64,000 nucleotides of DNA from Adiantum capillus-veneris. Taxonomy: Eukaryota; Streptophyta; Polypodiopsida; Polypodiales; Pteridaceae. The stretch lies in NCBI GenBank assembly GCA_014529385.2, contig CM043957.1, positions 67,353,503-67,417,502 on the forward strand, written 5' to 3'. Of this stretch, positions 33,842 to 49,500 are shown piece after piece (position 1 is the first letter of the stretch; each line of letters starts with the position of its first letter). A program made the position numbers and the translations under genes. Under the pieces are notes generated by a model, which made no database searches, was not told where the DNA came from, and was given only the letters and a program-made list of their open reading frames with translations.

Positions 33842-34332
33842 TGTTATGGAATTGATATTTATCCATTTATTGCAACTGACAGGTGGCAAAAGCATTAGCA
33901 GATAATGGATTATGCAGAAGGATATTATATTTTATGTATATTTGATTATTCAAGTTCTCTTTTATGAGCTTTGGCCATTTATGACCAGCCGGCCAGTTTG
34001 TAACCAATTTGACCATTCAAGAAATCTATATAACAAATACGTGCAAGAGGGAAATGGTCACTCTTGCACGGGGGGAGATTGCACCCAGTGTCTGTGTACT
34101 TCTTCTCCCCTCTCCCCTCTTCTCTCTCACCGTGCCGGCGTAGCACTCCGCTTTAGGAGGTGCGCCTGCACGTGCTCTCTCGTTCTATCACGCTCTCGCT
34201 CTCTCTCTGTTCGAGTACGATTTGATTATATGCTCACAAGCTTTGTCAAGTATGCATATTTGCGGTGTTTTGTTATTTCTATCATGCTATTCGAGTTATT
34301 TTGCAGGGATGCTACGTCTTCCGCTTGTAGCA
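33842..34332 (+). repeat. 5' LTR of the non-coding element
   Basis: Starts TGTTATGGAATTG and ends CGCTTGTAGCA. Contains CTATATAACAAATAC (TATA box, about 34026) and a downstream CT-rich patch. It differs from the 3' LTR at about 15 sites, mostly transitions. Confidence 0.92.
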
Positions 34333-34333
34333 G

Positions 34334-34346
34334 TAGTATCAGAGCC
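34334..34346 (+). other. primer-binding site of the non-coding element
   Basis: TAGTATCAGAGCC, one base after the LTR, equals the initiator-Met PBS except for one G-to-A change. Confidence 0.8.
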
Positions 34347-35870
34347 AAGGTTACGCTCTTGGTAACAACCAATCATTGAAGTTTTGACTGCGGTATCCAA
34401 GTAATTATACAACTCTAATTAGCTTCATTTGATTTTATTTTGATTGACATGTTTTTTTTGGGAGATCTTTGATATTTTTGGGTACATTAAGGACAATCTT
34501 TTATCAATATGTAGTTGCATGGCATGGTGATCAGTTTGAGGGTTTAATTTAAAGTAGTCACGATAAACCGTTTGTGAGAGTGAAGCGAAGATGAGTGCAA
34601 GGGAGCCCGATATGATCATGGCAAAATAGGAAATAGGATTTTATTGTATATAGCACTAGAAGAAGCAGAAGAAGAAGAGAAATTTTCAATATTGTATAGA
34701 ATCCATATTGAGAGAGCTTACAGAACTATCCGCCGAGTGTTAATCTCAAGCTCAATTATACACAAGGGGATATCGGGATACATGTAGAAGATTACTGCCA
34801 TCAAGGTAGTGATTACCGTTGTGAACACGGTAGTGATTACTGTCCGCAAACAAAACTAGTATGGCACCATGGAAAACACCCCCAAGGTTATTGATCTTGA
34901 TTGTTAATTATGTAAAGAAACTCCAAATAAATCGAGCCAGACTGGCGACTAAAGCTTGCAAAATCAGTAGCACTCTAGGAGCAACAACCTTGCACGACGG
35001 TAGGCCTGATGAATGGTAGTAGCTCCATCAGAAGCAGGAGAAGGCGCAGCTGCAGGAGAAGGTGCAGCTCCATCAGAAGCAGGAGAAGGCGCAGCTGCAG
35101 GCCCGACAGCCCATTTGACACCAACCACAATAGAGTCACTCTCTCTATCTCTCTCTACAATCGCGACTTTTTCTCTCTCTCTCTCTCTCTCTCTCATGTC
35201 AAACTCCCTGATTCCTCCAACTCCATGCAACACTTCTCTTTCTCTCTCTCTTTGGCCCACTGGAGGTCTCTCTAAACTCTCCCATGCCCATGCAATTCGT
35301 GAGCCATCAAAAAATCCTTCTCTCTCCCTCTCTCAGACTGTGGCGAACCACAGCAAACTCCCTCTCTCTCTCTCACTTTTCTCTTCTACTCTCACTTAAC
35401 GAGCGACTCCAGCTCGTGGTCTACCAACCCATGCAAGTGGCCGTCTCTGCAGTTCACCTACCGCCAATCACGTGGTCGGCTGCTATCTGTAACAGATCTT
35501 TACCAACCAACCCTCACTCTCTCTCTCTCTCGCGTCCATTGACGGCTGCCAGTGATTGGGTAGTACCACCTTCCATCATTGCATGCATGCATGCAACCCT
35601 ACCAACTTTCGTCCTCCCAACCTCTCTCTTGGGCTTGGCTCCATCCACTGCCACAGAACTCAACCCTGATCTGAAGAATCACTATGAGTTGCATAGTATA
35701 CGTCTCTCTCTCCTCGTTCTCTTGAGACATGCACATTTCTCCCACTTTCTCTCTACTCCTCAGCTTGCGTCCACACTGAGTCCATTCGAACCCTCTCCAG
35801 ACCTACACTCGAGCTCTCTCTCTCACTACCCGCCATGCAACTTGCTATCATTTTGGCGGCTGCTGTTGCA
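34347..35870 (+). other. interior of non-coding element, left part
   Basis: No retroelement protein is visible. There is a 45-bp repeat at 35021-35101 (AGCTCCATCAGAAGCAGGAG units) and several short CT runs between 35130 and 35880. Plus frames at 35009-35399 and 35284-35880 are open mainly because CT repeats encode Ser-Leu; I do not regard them as genes. Confidence 0.6.
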
Positions 35871-35876
35871 TGCTGA

Positions 35877-38655
<2,779 letters not shown>

Positions 38656-38661
38656 CACACA

Positions 38662-38893
38662 GATCCGCCAATTTAGGCAGTATGTAAATGCTTACCTTGG
38701 TTTAGATTCGCCAATTTAGGCAACACCAGTTATCTGTGCAAATCCGCCGATTTAGGCAGCACAACAACAAACTACAGATTCACGCTTTTTAAACAATATC
38801 CAATGCAGATTCGCCGATTTAGGCAGCATTAGTGTAGATTCGCCGATTTAGGCAGCACGTCTTATTGGTGTAGATTCGCCGGTTGAGGCAACA
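38662..38893 (+). repeat. iterated 21-nt motif cluster
   Basis: The motif GATTCGCCGATTTAGGCAGCA (20 of its 21 bases: GATTCGCCGATTTAGGCAGC) recurs at 38662, 38705, 38741, 38777 (degenerate), 38808, 38837 and 38873. Intervals are 43, 36, 36, 31, 29 and 36 bp. Only the 21-nt block is conserved; the spacers differ. It lies about 430 bp before the 3' LTR. Confidence 0.85.
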
Positions 38894-39318
38894 CCGATCA
38901 CAAAATCATGCTGCAGTGGCTGGCCACCACTGTAACTGGTATGATGTTGTTACCCGGGTACATAATGAAAGTGATTTGGATTTGGACTTATATTGTGAAA
39001 TTGGAATTGGATTGGGATTTGGTATCTGGTGATTATTTAGCAGTGTTTTTGTGATGAGACTTGACATTATGAGATTGATGATGAGCGTGACTAATGATAT
39101 CCTGATTCATCAGGGTATGACATATACTGCTTCTTCTAGTGGTATGGGACACTAGAATAGGTAGTATATGGATGACGGCAGGCATAAGCAATATTGTCTA
39201 ATTTTATGAATTTTTTTAAAACTATTTGATACAGATTTCTAATCATTGTTTTTGACAAGTACTGTTTGCAGATTTTTATCTTCGCAACTGAGGACAGTTG
39301 CTTTCCAATGGAGAGGTA

Positions 39319-39811
39319 TGTTATGGAATTGATATTTATCCATTTATTGCAGCTGACAGGTGGCAAAAGCATTAGCAGATAATGGATTATGCAGAAGGAT
39401 ATTATATTTTATGTATATTTGATTATTCAAGTGCTCTTTTGTGAGCTTTGGCCATTTATGACCGGCCGGCCAGTTTGTAACCAATTTGACCATTCAAGAA
39501 ATCTACATAACAAATACGTGCAAGAGGGAAATGGTCACTCTTGCACGGGGGGAGATTGCACCCAGTGCCTGTGTATCTTCTCCCCTCTCCCCTCTTCTCT
39601 CTCGCCGTGCCGGCGTAGCACTCCGCTTTAGGAGGTGCGCCTGCACGTGCTCTCTCGTTCTATCATGCTCTCGCTCTCTCTCTCTCTGTTCGAGTACGAT
39701 TTGATTATATGCTCACAGGCTTTGTCAGGTATGCATATTTGCGGTGTTTTGTTGTTTCTATCATGCTATTCGCGTTATTTTGCAGGGATGCTATGTCTTC
39801 CGCTTGTAGCA
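39319..39811 (+). repeat. 3' LTR of the non-coding element
   Basis: 493 bp, paired with 33842-34332. Preceded by AATGGAGAGGTA, a weak polypurine tract. Confidence 0.92.
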
Positions 39812-40700
39812 CATAGAGTTCTCTTTCATAAGCGAATAGTTCTGCTATTCAAAATCAAGTTTTTTTCTTTCAAATGTAATTGGCCATTCTTCTTGCCGAG
39901 CAACTGCTCCAATAGCTCGATTACTAGTATCTATCTCGAGCATAAAAGGTTTCATTGGGTCCACAATAGCTAAATTTTGTGCAGTAGCTAGAGCGACCTT
40001 AAGTACATTGAAGTGTTGTTGTTGAGTTTCTCCCCCATGAAATGATTACTACTAGATTTTAGTTGGTCCATCATAGGAGCATCGATTTTAGCATAGTTTT
40101 TAGCAAATATGTGATAAAAACCTACAAATCCCAACAAAATGTGGATCTCTTCCTAATTCTTTGGAGAAGGCCAATCATGGATGGCATCCACTTTATATTA
40201 ATCCATATGTAGGCCTGTAGTTGAAATTGCATGCCCCAAGTAGTGAAATTTTGCTTTCAAAAAATGACACTTGGATTCCTCTTTTGTTGCCATAACAAAT
40301 CAAACATTTTTGGAAAATATTGTAAGTGCTCTTCTTTAGAAACACCATACACTAGAATGTTATCAAGAAACAATGAAAACTTTTTCCAAATATGGTTTCA
40401 AAGCACTATCCATGAGCGTCATGAAAGTAGGTTGAATATACCCTCCATTGAGGTAGTCAGCAAGTTGATGTTCCACCTCAATAGCCTCAGAATGACTCAT
40501 TCTATAGGGTGGTTACTAATGGCTTACTACTTGCAACCACATCTATGATGTATTGCACAAAAAGTGTCGATGGTAACCCAGGGGGTAAAGCTTCTACCAA
40601 TACATCTTTGTATTCAGTTAAAATTTCCTTTAGTTGACTAGCAACATTTTCTTGTTGTGTTGACAGAGGAGTAGTAAGAGCAGGAAGGGCAAAGAAGAGG
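39812..40700 (-). pseudogene. chromovirus remnant, RT to RNase H part
   Basis: The minus strand shows many-stop versions of chromovirus pol: the pre-RT segment (ALPPGLPSTLFVQYIIDVV), pieces of palm and thumb (PTYGLI, VGICRFLSHIC), then RNase H with NLAIVDPMKPFMLEIDTSNRAIGAV and ITFERKKLDFE. It stops at the CATAG duplication and resumes at 33841, showing one original element of which LTRs and gag are missing here. Much older than copies 2 and 3, judging by stop density. Confidence 0.7.
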
Positions 40701-41006
40701 AGACAGTTTGTGTGAGTGCAATACCTTTTGTGTTATGTGCAACAATACACTTATCTGTGTGAAACCTATGTGTCAGCCATGCGAACCAAAACATATGAAG
40801 TCTTTGTAAAACTCCAATTTTGTCGATGTGGTAATCCCAACATGTGGTACCATGTGGGAAAGCCCTCTAGCCACCTAGGAAGAGATAAATGATGACATGG
40901 TCCAATAGCGAGAGGATGCAACCTCCCTAGCCAATTATTGTAAAGCACCAAGTCTATATTAGAGGCTACTTTCTAATGAAGCACTTTGAGCATTATCATT
41001 GTGTCT

Positions 41007-41095
<89 letters not shown>

Positions 41096-41200
41096 GATCT
41101 TGCTCATGGCATAACCTAACCCTAATCACTATCTCTCTAACCCTAACCCTAACACCATTGTTAAGATAAGGCTTCACCCTCCATAGCCTAATGTTAATCA
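40701..41200. other. no recognisable gene; (CT)n array
   Basis: Holds a pure (CT)n run at 41011-41093 and a short TAACCCTAACCCTAAC stretch at 41138-41153. Otherwise nothing supportable. Confidence 0.6.
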
Positions 41201-41204
41201 TTGG

Positions 41205-42732
41205 TGATTAGGGCGTACGCTTTCGCATCCACTAACCCACCAAATAACAAAACGACACTAGAATTTGTGCAAACCAAAGACACTAAAGAATCAAGGGATG
41301 CTTTAGTTGAAGTTGACAAACCTGAGCTGATAGTTCTACATAGTGAGAATGGGCTAGAAGGAATCCCCTTAGTAGAGGAAGATTGGCCAAATCACATGGG
41401 GGAATGAGTTAGAGAAGTTAATGACAAAATCCTAACTCTGAAATTGGCTCCAATTGAAGAAGTTTGACTCCAAAGAAGTAAAACCTAAATTTTTTATTTG
41501 AAACCAAAGAAAAGAAAACTTCAATGATGAGAATGGAGTAGAAATCTAAGTATAGAGAGTTAAAGAGAATATTGAAGGAGGTATGGACCACTAAAATAGA
41601 GTTTGATAGTGACAAACAAGGGGCTATTAGTGTTCCATCACATTACAAAAAGCATACTCTATAGGATCGAAGGATCATAGCAGATCAGTTGATGAGATAG
41701 CCTAAGGAACCCCAAAAATCCTATGAAGGCCCAGAGAATGCCAAGAGGATTGACTTAGTGGGACTAGGGGAAAAACCAAATTCAACCTACATAGCTACAA
41801 ACTTGTCTCAAGAAGAGGAAGAAATTCTCATCAAAACTCTGAAAGAGTATAGGGATGTCTTTGCATGCCCGTACAAAGATCTTAACAGAGTAGATCCTGA
41901 AATTTTTCAACACACTATTCCTATGAGAGATGATGCCAAACCGTGTAGATAGAGACCCTATAAGTACAAGGAGACATTTGCCAAAAAGATAAAGGAGGAG
42001 ATAGAAAAACTTAAAGAAGCTGAGTTCATCTACAAAATAGAACACACCAACTGGGTGTCACCAATTGTGGTGCTACCTAAGAAAAATATGAAACTTAGAG
42101 TGTGTGTGAATCTCAAGAATGTGAATGCTGCAACTATAGGAGATAACTATCCTCTTCCCATCACTGATAACAGTTTAGAGAGAGTATTTTCTTATAGCTT
42201 CTTGGATGGATTCTTTGGTTACTATCAGTTAGCCATTGATCCTAAAGATCATCACAAAATGGATTTTGCCATAGAATGGGGATATTTGCTTACAGAGTCA
42301 TACCTTTTGGGCTAACCAATGCACCAAGAATGATTCAAAGGCTATGAGCCATGCATTTAAGGAATATCTGAGAAATTTCTTGGAAGTTTACATGGATGAT
42401 ATTTGTGTGCATTCATCCAAAAGAGAAGACCATTTTGAGCACCTCAAGTGCATCTTTGAGAAATATTGTCTATATAGAATTTGTTAAAATTGTGTATTCA
42501 TGGTTACATAAGGCAAGATTCTTGGGCATATCATCTCAAAAAATTACATTGCAACCGACATGGAGAAGGTGGTAGTAATTGCTAAAATGCGACGATCAAC
42601 AAATGTAAGGAAGTTTAAGCATTCAAGGGACATTGTGGATATTATTGTAGATTTATCAACACGTACACAGTCATTGCTAAACCCATTTATAGCCTTATTA
42701 CTGAATTTCTATGGACTGACATGCTGTGTTTG
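41205..42732 (+). pseudogene. gypsy pol remnant, element E
   Basis: Plus frames give the linker (EEILIKTLKEYRDVFACPYKDL), then INKL-like IKEEIEKLKEAEFIYKIEHT, WVSPIVVLPKKNMKLRVCVNLKNVNAAT and FLDGFFGYYQLAIDPKDHH. A frame break follows; PFGLTNAP and the catalytic TAC-ATG-GAT-GAT (YMDD) are at 42389-42400. Thumb and connection pieces lie near 42500-42720. At about 42733 the sequence switches to copia. Type resembles element G rather than the chromoviruses. Confidence 0.7.
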
Positions 42733-42734
42733 TA

Positions 42735-43440
42735 GAAATTCGATATGGTGGCCGCCTCTTGAAGCACATGTGAAGCATGTTTGTGAAGGTTGTATTTTGG
42801 GTAAGATGCAGTGTTTAGAGTTTCCAAAGGATGGTTTAGTTAGGGCTACATACAGATTTCAACTTGTGCATAATGATGTTTATGGGCATATGCAAACCTT
42901 TTCCTTAGGAAATTACCTATACTTTGTGAATTTTATTGATGATTACTCCAGGCATGCATGGGTGTATCCGCTTAAATCTAAGTCCGAAGTGCTATACTTT
43001 GTGCTTTATTGATGGCTGCAAGAAATTTTTTGGCTTATGGCTTCAAAAAAAGGTCTATAAATGTACTATGGGTACCCTCCGTTTAGATCGCGGGCGGGGG
43101 GGGGGGGGGGGGTGGGGGGGGGGCGGGGTTAGATGTCTCATAAGTTTTATGCATTTCTGGCTAGTCATGGGATAAAACACCAATGTACCATGCCATATAC
43201 ACCTCAACAAAATGTTGTTGCTAAAAGGAAAAACGGGTCGCTTATGAAGATGGAACAATGTATGGTCAAGATTCAAGATTTGCCACATCCTTTTTGGCTT
43301 GAGGCTATCATGTGTGCTACTTATGTTCTCATCAACTTGTTTTTAAAAAATTATTTGCAGTCTATGACTCCTTATGAGGCATGGCATGATAAGAAGCCAT
43401 CTATTGATCACATGCGTGTTTAATTGTTTGGCTTATGTTT
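42735..43440 (+). pseudogene. copia integrase, copy 2
   Basis: Pieces read HVKHVCEGCILGKMQ (zinc part), VHNDVYGHMQTFSLGNYLYFVNFIDDYSRHAWV (core) and, after the G-rich block, ASHGIKHQCTMPYTPQQNVVAKRK. In the last motif Lys replaces the Glu seen in copy 1 (VAERK versus VAKRK), removing the catalytic acid. The G-rich block at 43092-43128 shifts the frame. Confidence 0.75.
43092..43128 (+). repeat. G-rich expansion (G-quadruplex-prone)
   Basis: Four G runs of 3, 17, 10 and 4 are separated by single C/T bases. The corresponding place in copies 1 and 3 is a run of 6-7 G. Confidence 0.95.
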
Positions 43441-44130
43441 CGGTGCCACAAACGCAGTGCAAAAAATTAGATGATTAGGTTGTTAAACGCACTTTTATCG
43501 GTTACAATATTGAAAGCAAAGGTTACAAATTATACCATCCATATATGAAACGTATCTTCATTTCAGGAGATGTTGTGTTTGTGGAAGATTCTCTTCAGCC
43601 TTTGTTGTCATGCACTAGAGGAAATATTGTAAGCTCATAGGAAATTTATGATAGTTTGTTGCCTCTTTTAAATGGTGTAAACTTAAATGTAAGTTCCAAT
43701 GAGGTAAATTTACAGCCTATGGGGGTTTTTGAAAATGCTACAGATCAGCCTATTATTGATGCAAATGTACATGATGGACCTAATGTGGAAAGGGTTGAGA
43801 ATGAGCACAGGCTAGAGGTATGCCAAAATGGCAAGTGCATACTTTGCGTGACAGTAAATTAGGTGCACCTATACCTAGTCGTACTCGTTCAAGTTCTCGA
43901 CATGCATCTTATGCATCAAATTATTATGCTTTGGTTGTTTCTAGTATATGTGATGTGGAAGAACCTTTGTCCATTGATGAAGCACAGAATTCAAAAAATT
44001 GGATGGCTGCCATGCAATTAGAATATGATGCACTCATAGAAAATGCATGTGGAATTTATGTCATTTTCCTCCTTGAAAAAAGGCCATTGCTACGAAGCCA
44101 GTTTACAAGTTGAAGTGTAAGCCAGATGGT
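43441..44130 (+). pseudogene. copia integrase-RT linker, copy 2
   Basis: Low-complexity linker, with NVSSNEVNLQPMGVFENATDQPIIDANVHD and, in the next frame, TRSSSRHASYASNYYALVVS and NWMAAMQLEYDALIEN. Stops and frame changes are present. It aligns with copies 1 and 3. Confidence 0.7.
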
Positions 44131-44965
44131 GAGATTGATTGCTACAAGGCTTGACTTGTAGCAAAAGGTTATGCACAACAAAAAGGCATATATTATGAAG
44201 AAATTTTTTCTCCTTCTTGTTGTAATATATTACTACTCTTTGTTTTCTATGTGCATTGGTAGCTCATTTTGGATGGGATGTACATCAATCGTAGCCTTGT
44301 GGTTTTGTCATAAAAGGACAAGAAGATAAAGTGTGCAAATGTAAGAAAGCTTTTTATGGGTTGAAGCAATATCCTTGTGCTTGGTATGAGAAATTTGAGA
44401 CTCATTTGGTTAAACAAGGCTTTTGTAACAGTCCAACTAAAAGCGCTTTGTATGTAAAGCCTGAGGGTGATGTATTTCTCATCATCGTTCTATATGTAGA
44501 TGATTTTCTGATTATTGGCCCAAAGAATGAGACACATATTGCTGAATTTAAGGCTGATTTTAATGCTAATTTCAAGATGAAAGACTTGGGGTTTTTGCAT
44601 CATTACTTTGGCATACAGTTCAAGCAGTGTGATTGTGTTATTGTCTTGTGTCAAGCAAGCAACATATAGACATTGCTATGCTAGTTTGGACTTGAGGATT
44701 TCAAACCTATTGCTACTCCCATGGCAATAGGTTTGAAATTGAGTCTTCATGATGCTGGTGATCCTATCAATGTCACTCTTTATCAGACTATTGTTGGATT
44801 CCTTATTTATGTAAGCAATATTAGGCCCGATATCCAGTTTGTAGTCTCACAGGCCAACAACTTTATGCATAGCTTAGGGTCTTAAGCATCGGTAGACTGT
44901 CAAGAGGATTTTTTGCTACTTGAGTGACTCTTTACATCTTGTCTTCTTTTATCCCAAGGGGGGAT
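44131..44965 (+). pseudogene. copia reverse transcriptase, copy 2
   Basis: The frame 44331-44669 has ALYGLKQ-type AFYGLKQYPCAWYEK, then LYVDDFLIIGPK (catalytic YVDD) and MKDLGFLHHYFGIQF. Upstream LVAKGYAQQKG-like sequence is present after a stop, and downstream LYQTIVG sequence is broken by stops. Non-functional. Confidence 0.75.
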
Positions 44966-45430
44966 CATTGTGGCCAGATTTACATGCTTTTTGGACTCAA
45001 ATTGGCCTAGTTGTTTCATAGTTGGTAGTTCCTACATATCATGTTTGAGCAAGAAGCAACCTACTGTGTCCACTTTTAGATGTGATGTTGAGTACAGAGT
45101 AGTCTTCATAGCTACGATTGAGTGTGTATGGCTCAGACACCTTATGGCTATTTTGGGTGTTGGATAGGACACTGCCAACATCATCTACACTGACAGTCTC
45201 AACTGAACACATTGGCAGTTGCAAGAAACCCAATTTTTCATGCTCGCACAAAGCACATTGAGGTGCATTATCACTATGTCACAGAGGAATCTCAGTGGGA
45301 GAGATCAACTTGGATTATGTGTTGACACAAGGAAACCTTGCAAATATGTTCACAAAGGCATTGCCCCATGAGAAGTTCTAAGCTTTCCACAAAGCTTTGT
45401 GCTTGCTTCCCTTTGTGGATTGATCATGCA
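44966..45430 (+). pseudogene. copia RNase H, copy 2
   Basis: ISCLSKKQPTVSTFRCDVEYRVVF and IECVWLRHLMAILGVG are followed by shifted pieces matching IYTDS and HIEVHYHYV in copies 1 and 3. The Glu of SEAEY is replaced in VEY context by a preceding Asp-Val, and several stops occur. Confidence 0.7.
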
Positions 45431-45498
45431 CTTAGGTAATGGAACTTTCCTATACAGTATGTGCCAGCTCTTATTCATTGTCACTCCCACGGGGGATT

Positions 45499-45720
45499 TG
45501 TTACCATATATATGTGGCAGTGATATGTGTGAACACAAATAGGACCATTGGAGGATTTTTTTACTAGGAGGTTTTTTCCCCCATGCATTGCATATATGCC
45601 CATCACTTTAGGGAAAAATTATATTTCTATTGTGCACTAAGCAATACTCTTTGTTGTTTGCCTTGAGCTTATTTATCTTCTCCAATCTGTGTGTGTTTCC
45701 TTGCAGCCCTATTTCCAACA
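45499..45720 (+). repeat. 3' LTR of copia copy 2
   Basis: TGTTACC...CCAACA, preceded by a GGGGGAT tract. Clearly related to the LTRs of copies 1 and 3 but more diverged. Confidence 0.85.
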
Positions 45721-48022
<2,302 letters not shown>

Positions 48023-48027
48023 TTCAA

Positions 48028-48255
48028 TGTTACTATATACATGTGGTAAGGATGTGTGTGAACACACTTAGGATCGTCGAGGCATTTTTTCCCTTAGTAG
48101 GAGGTTTTCCCCCCCGTGCATTGTATATACACACATCATTCTAGGGCTATCAATCTTTCCATTGCACACTAAGTAATATACTATCTGTTGTGTGCCTTGA
48201 GCTTCCCTTGTCTTCTCCAAACTTTGTGTGTTTTCTTGCAACCCTAATTCCAACA
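48028..48255 (+). repeat. 5' LTR of copia copy 3
   Basis: TGTTACTATATACATG to AATTCCAACA. TTGTATATACAC near 48121 is the likely TATA region. Confidence 0.95.
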
Positions 48256-48257
48256 AT

Positions 48258-48269
48258 TGGTATCAGATC
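48258..48269 (+). other. primer-binding site of copia copy 3
   Basis: TGGTATCAGATC; differs by one base from the initiator-Met PBS of copy 1. Confidence 0.88.
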
Positions 48270-48611
48270 AGGTTGCGTCCTCTCGGGTCATCAACAGCTC
48301 CAGCACACACCTGCTCACTTTCTCCAAATTTGGTGAGCTTTGGCGAGCGTTTGCAAGTCAAAAAATCTTCTATGACAGCTTGAAGAGCTTAGTCTGCTTA
48401 GATTCTTTATTTTGTCTCATTTCAGCCTCCGTTTCCACTACAGGCAGTACTACACAGGCTATTTTGTCGTTTTGTTTAAAGATTCTGGCAATGTTGTTTT
48501 TTGCATAACAAGTCCCTTAGGGTCTTCACGGTTTGTGCTATATAGCATGTGTTGTTCAAGCTTTCCTTCTCCTTTTTTCGGGAATTTTTCACATCAAGTG
48601 CATCATATACC

Positions 48612-49500
48612 ATGACTGACAACAACACAGATGTGTTCAACATGTTTGTTGTTGAGGAAAAAATGGATGGAGAAAATTACCCTATGTAGGCTTATATGTT
48701 CTTGTGTAGGAGGGCGTTTGGAACATTGTGCAGGGCATTGATGTATGTCATGGTTCTAAGGATACAGGTGAAGTTGAGGATGTTGCAAGTCTTGCTGCAA
48801 GGATTGCTGTAGTTAGAGTTTTTTCCCCTACAATAGAACAAGCTCGTTGGGATGTAAAAGATGCACAGGCTCATACATTGAATGTGTTTCCTGTGAAGTG
48901 TACTATTACTCCTCACATTTTTTTAGCAAAATTTGCAAAACAGGCTTGGGATATTCTAGTTGCTCTTTATGCAAGTCGCAATGAGGCAAAAATTGCATTA
49001 CTGCGTAAAGAGCTGGTTGAGTCAAATATTATGCATGAGGAAGATGATATGGACACTCTCCTTGTTGGTATCAAGGATATTAACGAGCAACTTATTTTTG
49101 CAGGTGAAGTCATTTTAAACAGTTCCCTTGTGCAGGCTGTTCTAGATGCCTTACTAGATTCTTACCAGACTTTTGCTAGTACTTGGAGACTTATGACCCA
49201 AGGAAATTCTAAAGTTGTCAAGTTTCATGCATTGTGCACATTGTTGTTGCAAGAGCACTTTCCACTAGACAATGTATAGTTGAATAGGTTTTTATTGCTA
49301 CTCAAAGAAAAGGTGGTAACAACAATGTAGCCACTTCTCATGGTTCTTCTACGGGTGGCAAAATCACATGTTTTTAATGCTTCTGCTGGCAGCAATTTGT
49401 TTAGGAATTTTGATGATAAGGGCAAAAAGAAGATGCGTTGCCATTACTGTAAATCTAATGATCACTTGATCAAGCAGTGTCCTAAGTTGAAGGCCAAAGA
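48612..49500 (+). pseudogene. copia gag, copy 3
   Basis: ATG at 48612 (MTDNNTDVFNMF) leads within about 27 codons to TAG where copy 1 has a Trp codon (PMWAY). A deletion follows. The frame 48728-49279 then carries QAWDILVALYASRNEAKIALLRKEL, LLVGIKDINEQLIFAGEV and LLDSYQTFASTWRL. The zinc knuckle CHYCKSNDHLIKQC lies in the 49340-49750 frame and keeps all four ligands, unlike copy 1. Confidence 0.85.

Larger units (their letters stand above)
42733..45720 (+). mobile_element. Ty1/copia copy 2, 5'-truncated
   Basis: Starts abruptly in the pre-integrase segment (GATATGGTGG...GAAGCACATGTGAAGC) and continues through integrase, RT and RNase H to a PPT and a 222-bp 3' LTR (45499-45720). Same family as copies 1 and 3. 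No 5' LTR, gag or protease. Internally it has more stops than the other two. Confidence 0.85.

Noticed and set aside
41138-41153. Telomere-like TAACCCTAACCCTAAC
   Set aside because: Only about two and a half units and of the TTAGGG type; too short to be an interstitial telomere. It may be chance or a telobox-like motif.
43092-43128. Idea that the G run is a retroelement PPT
   Set aside because: It lies inside integrase coding sequence at the DRGG codons, and the true PPT of this copy is next to the LTR at 45490.
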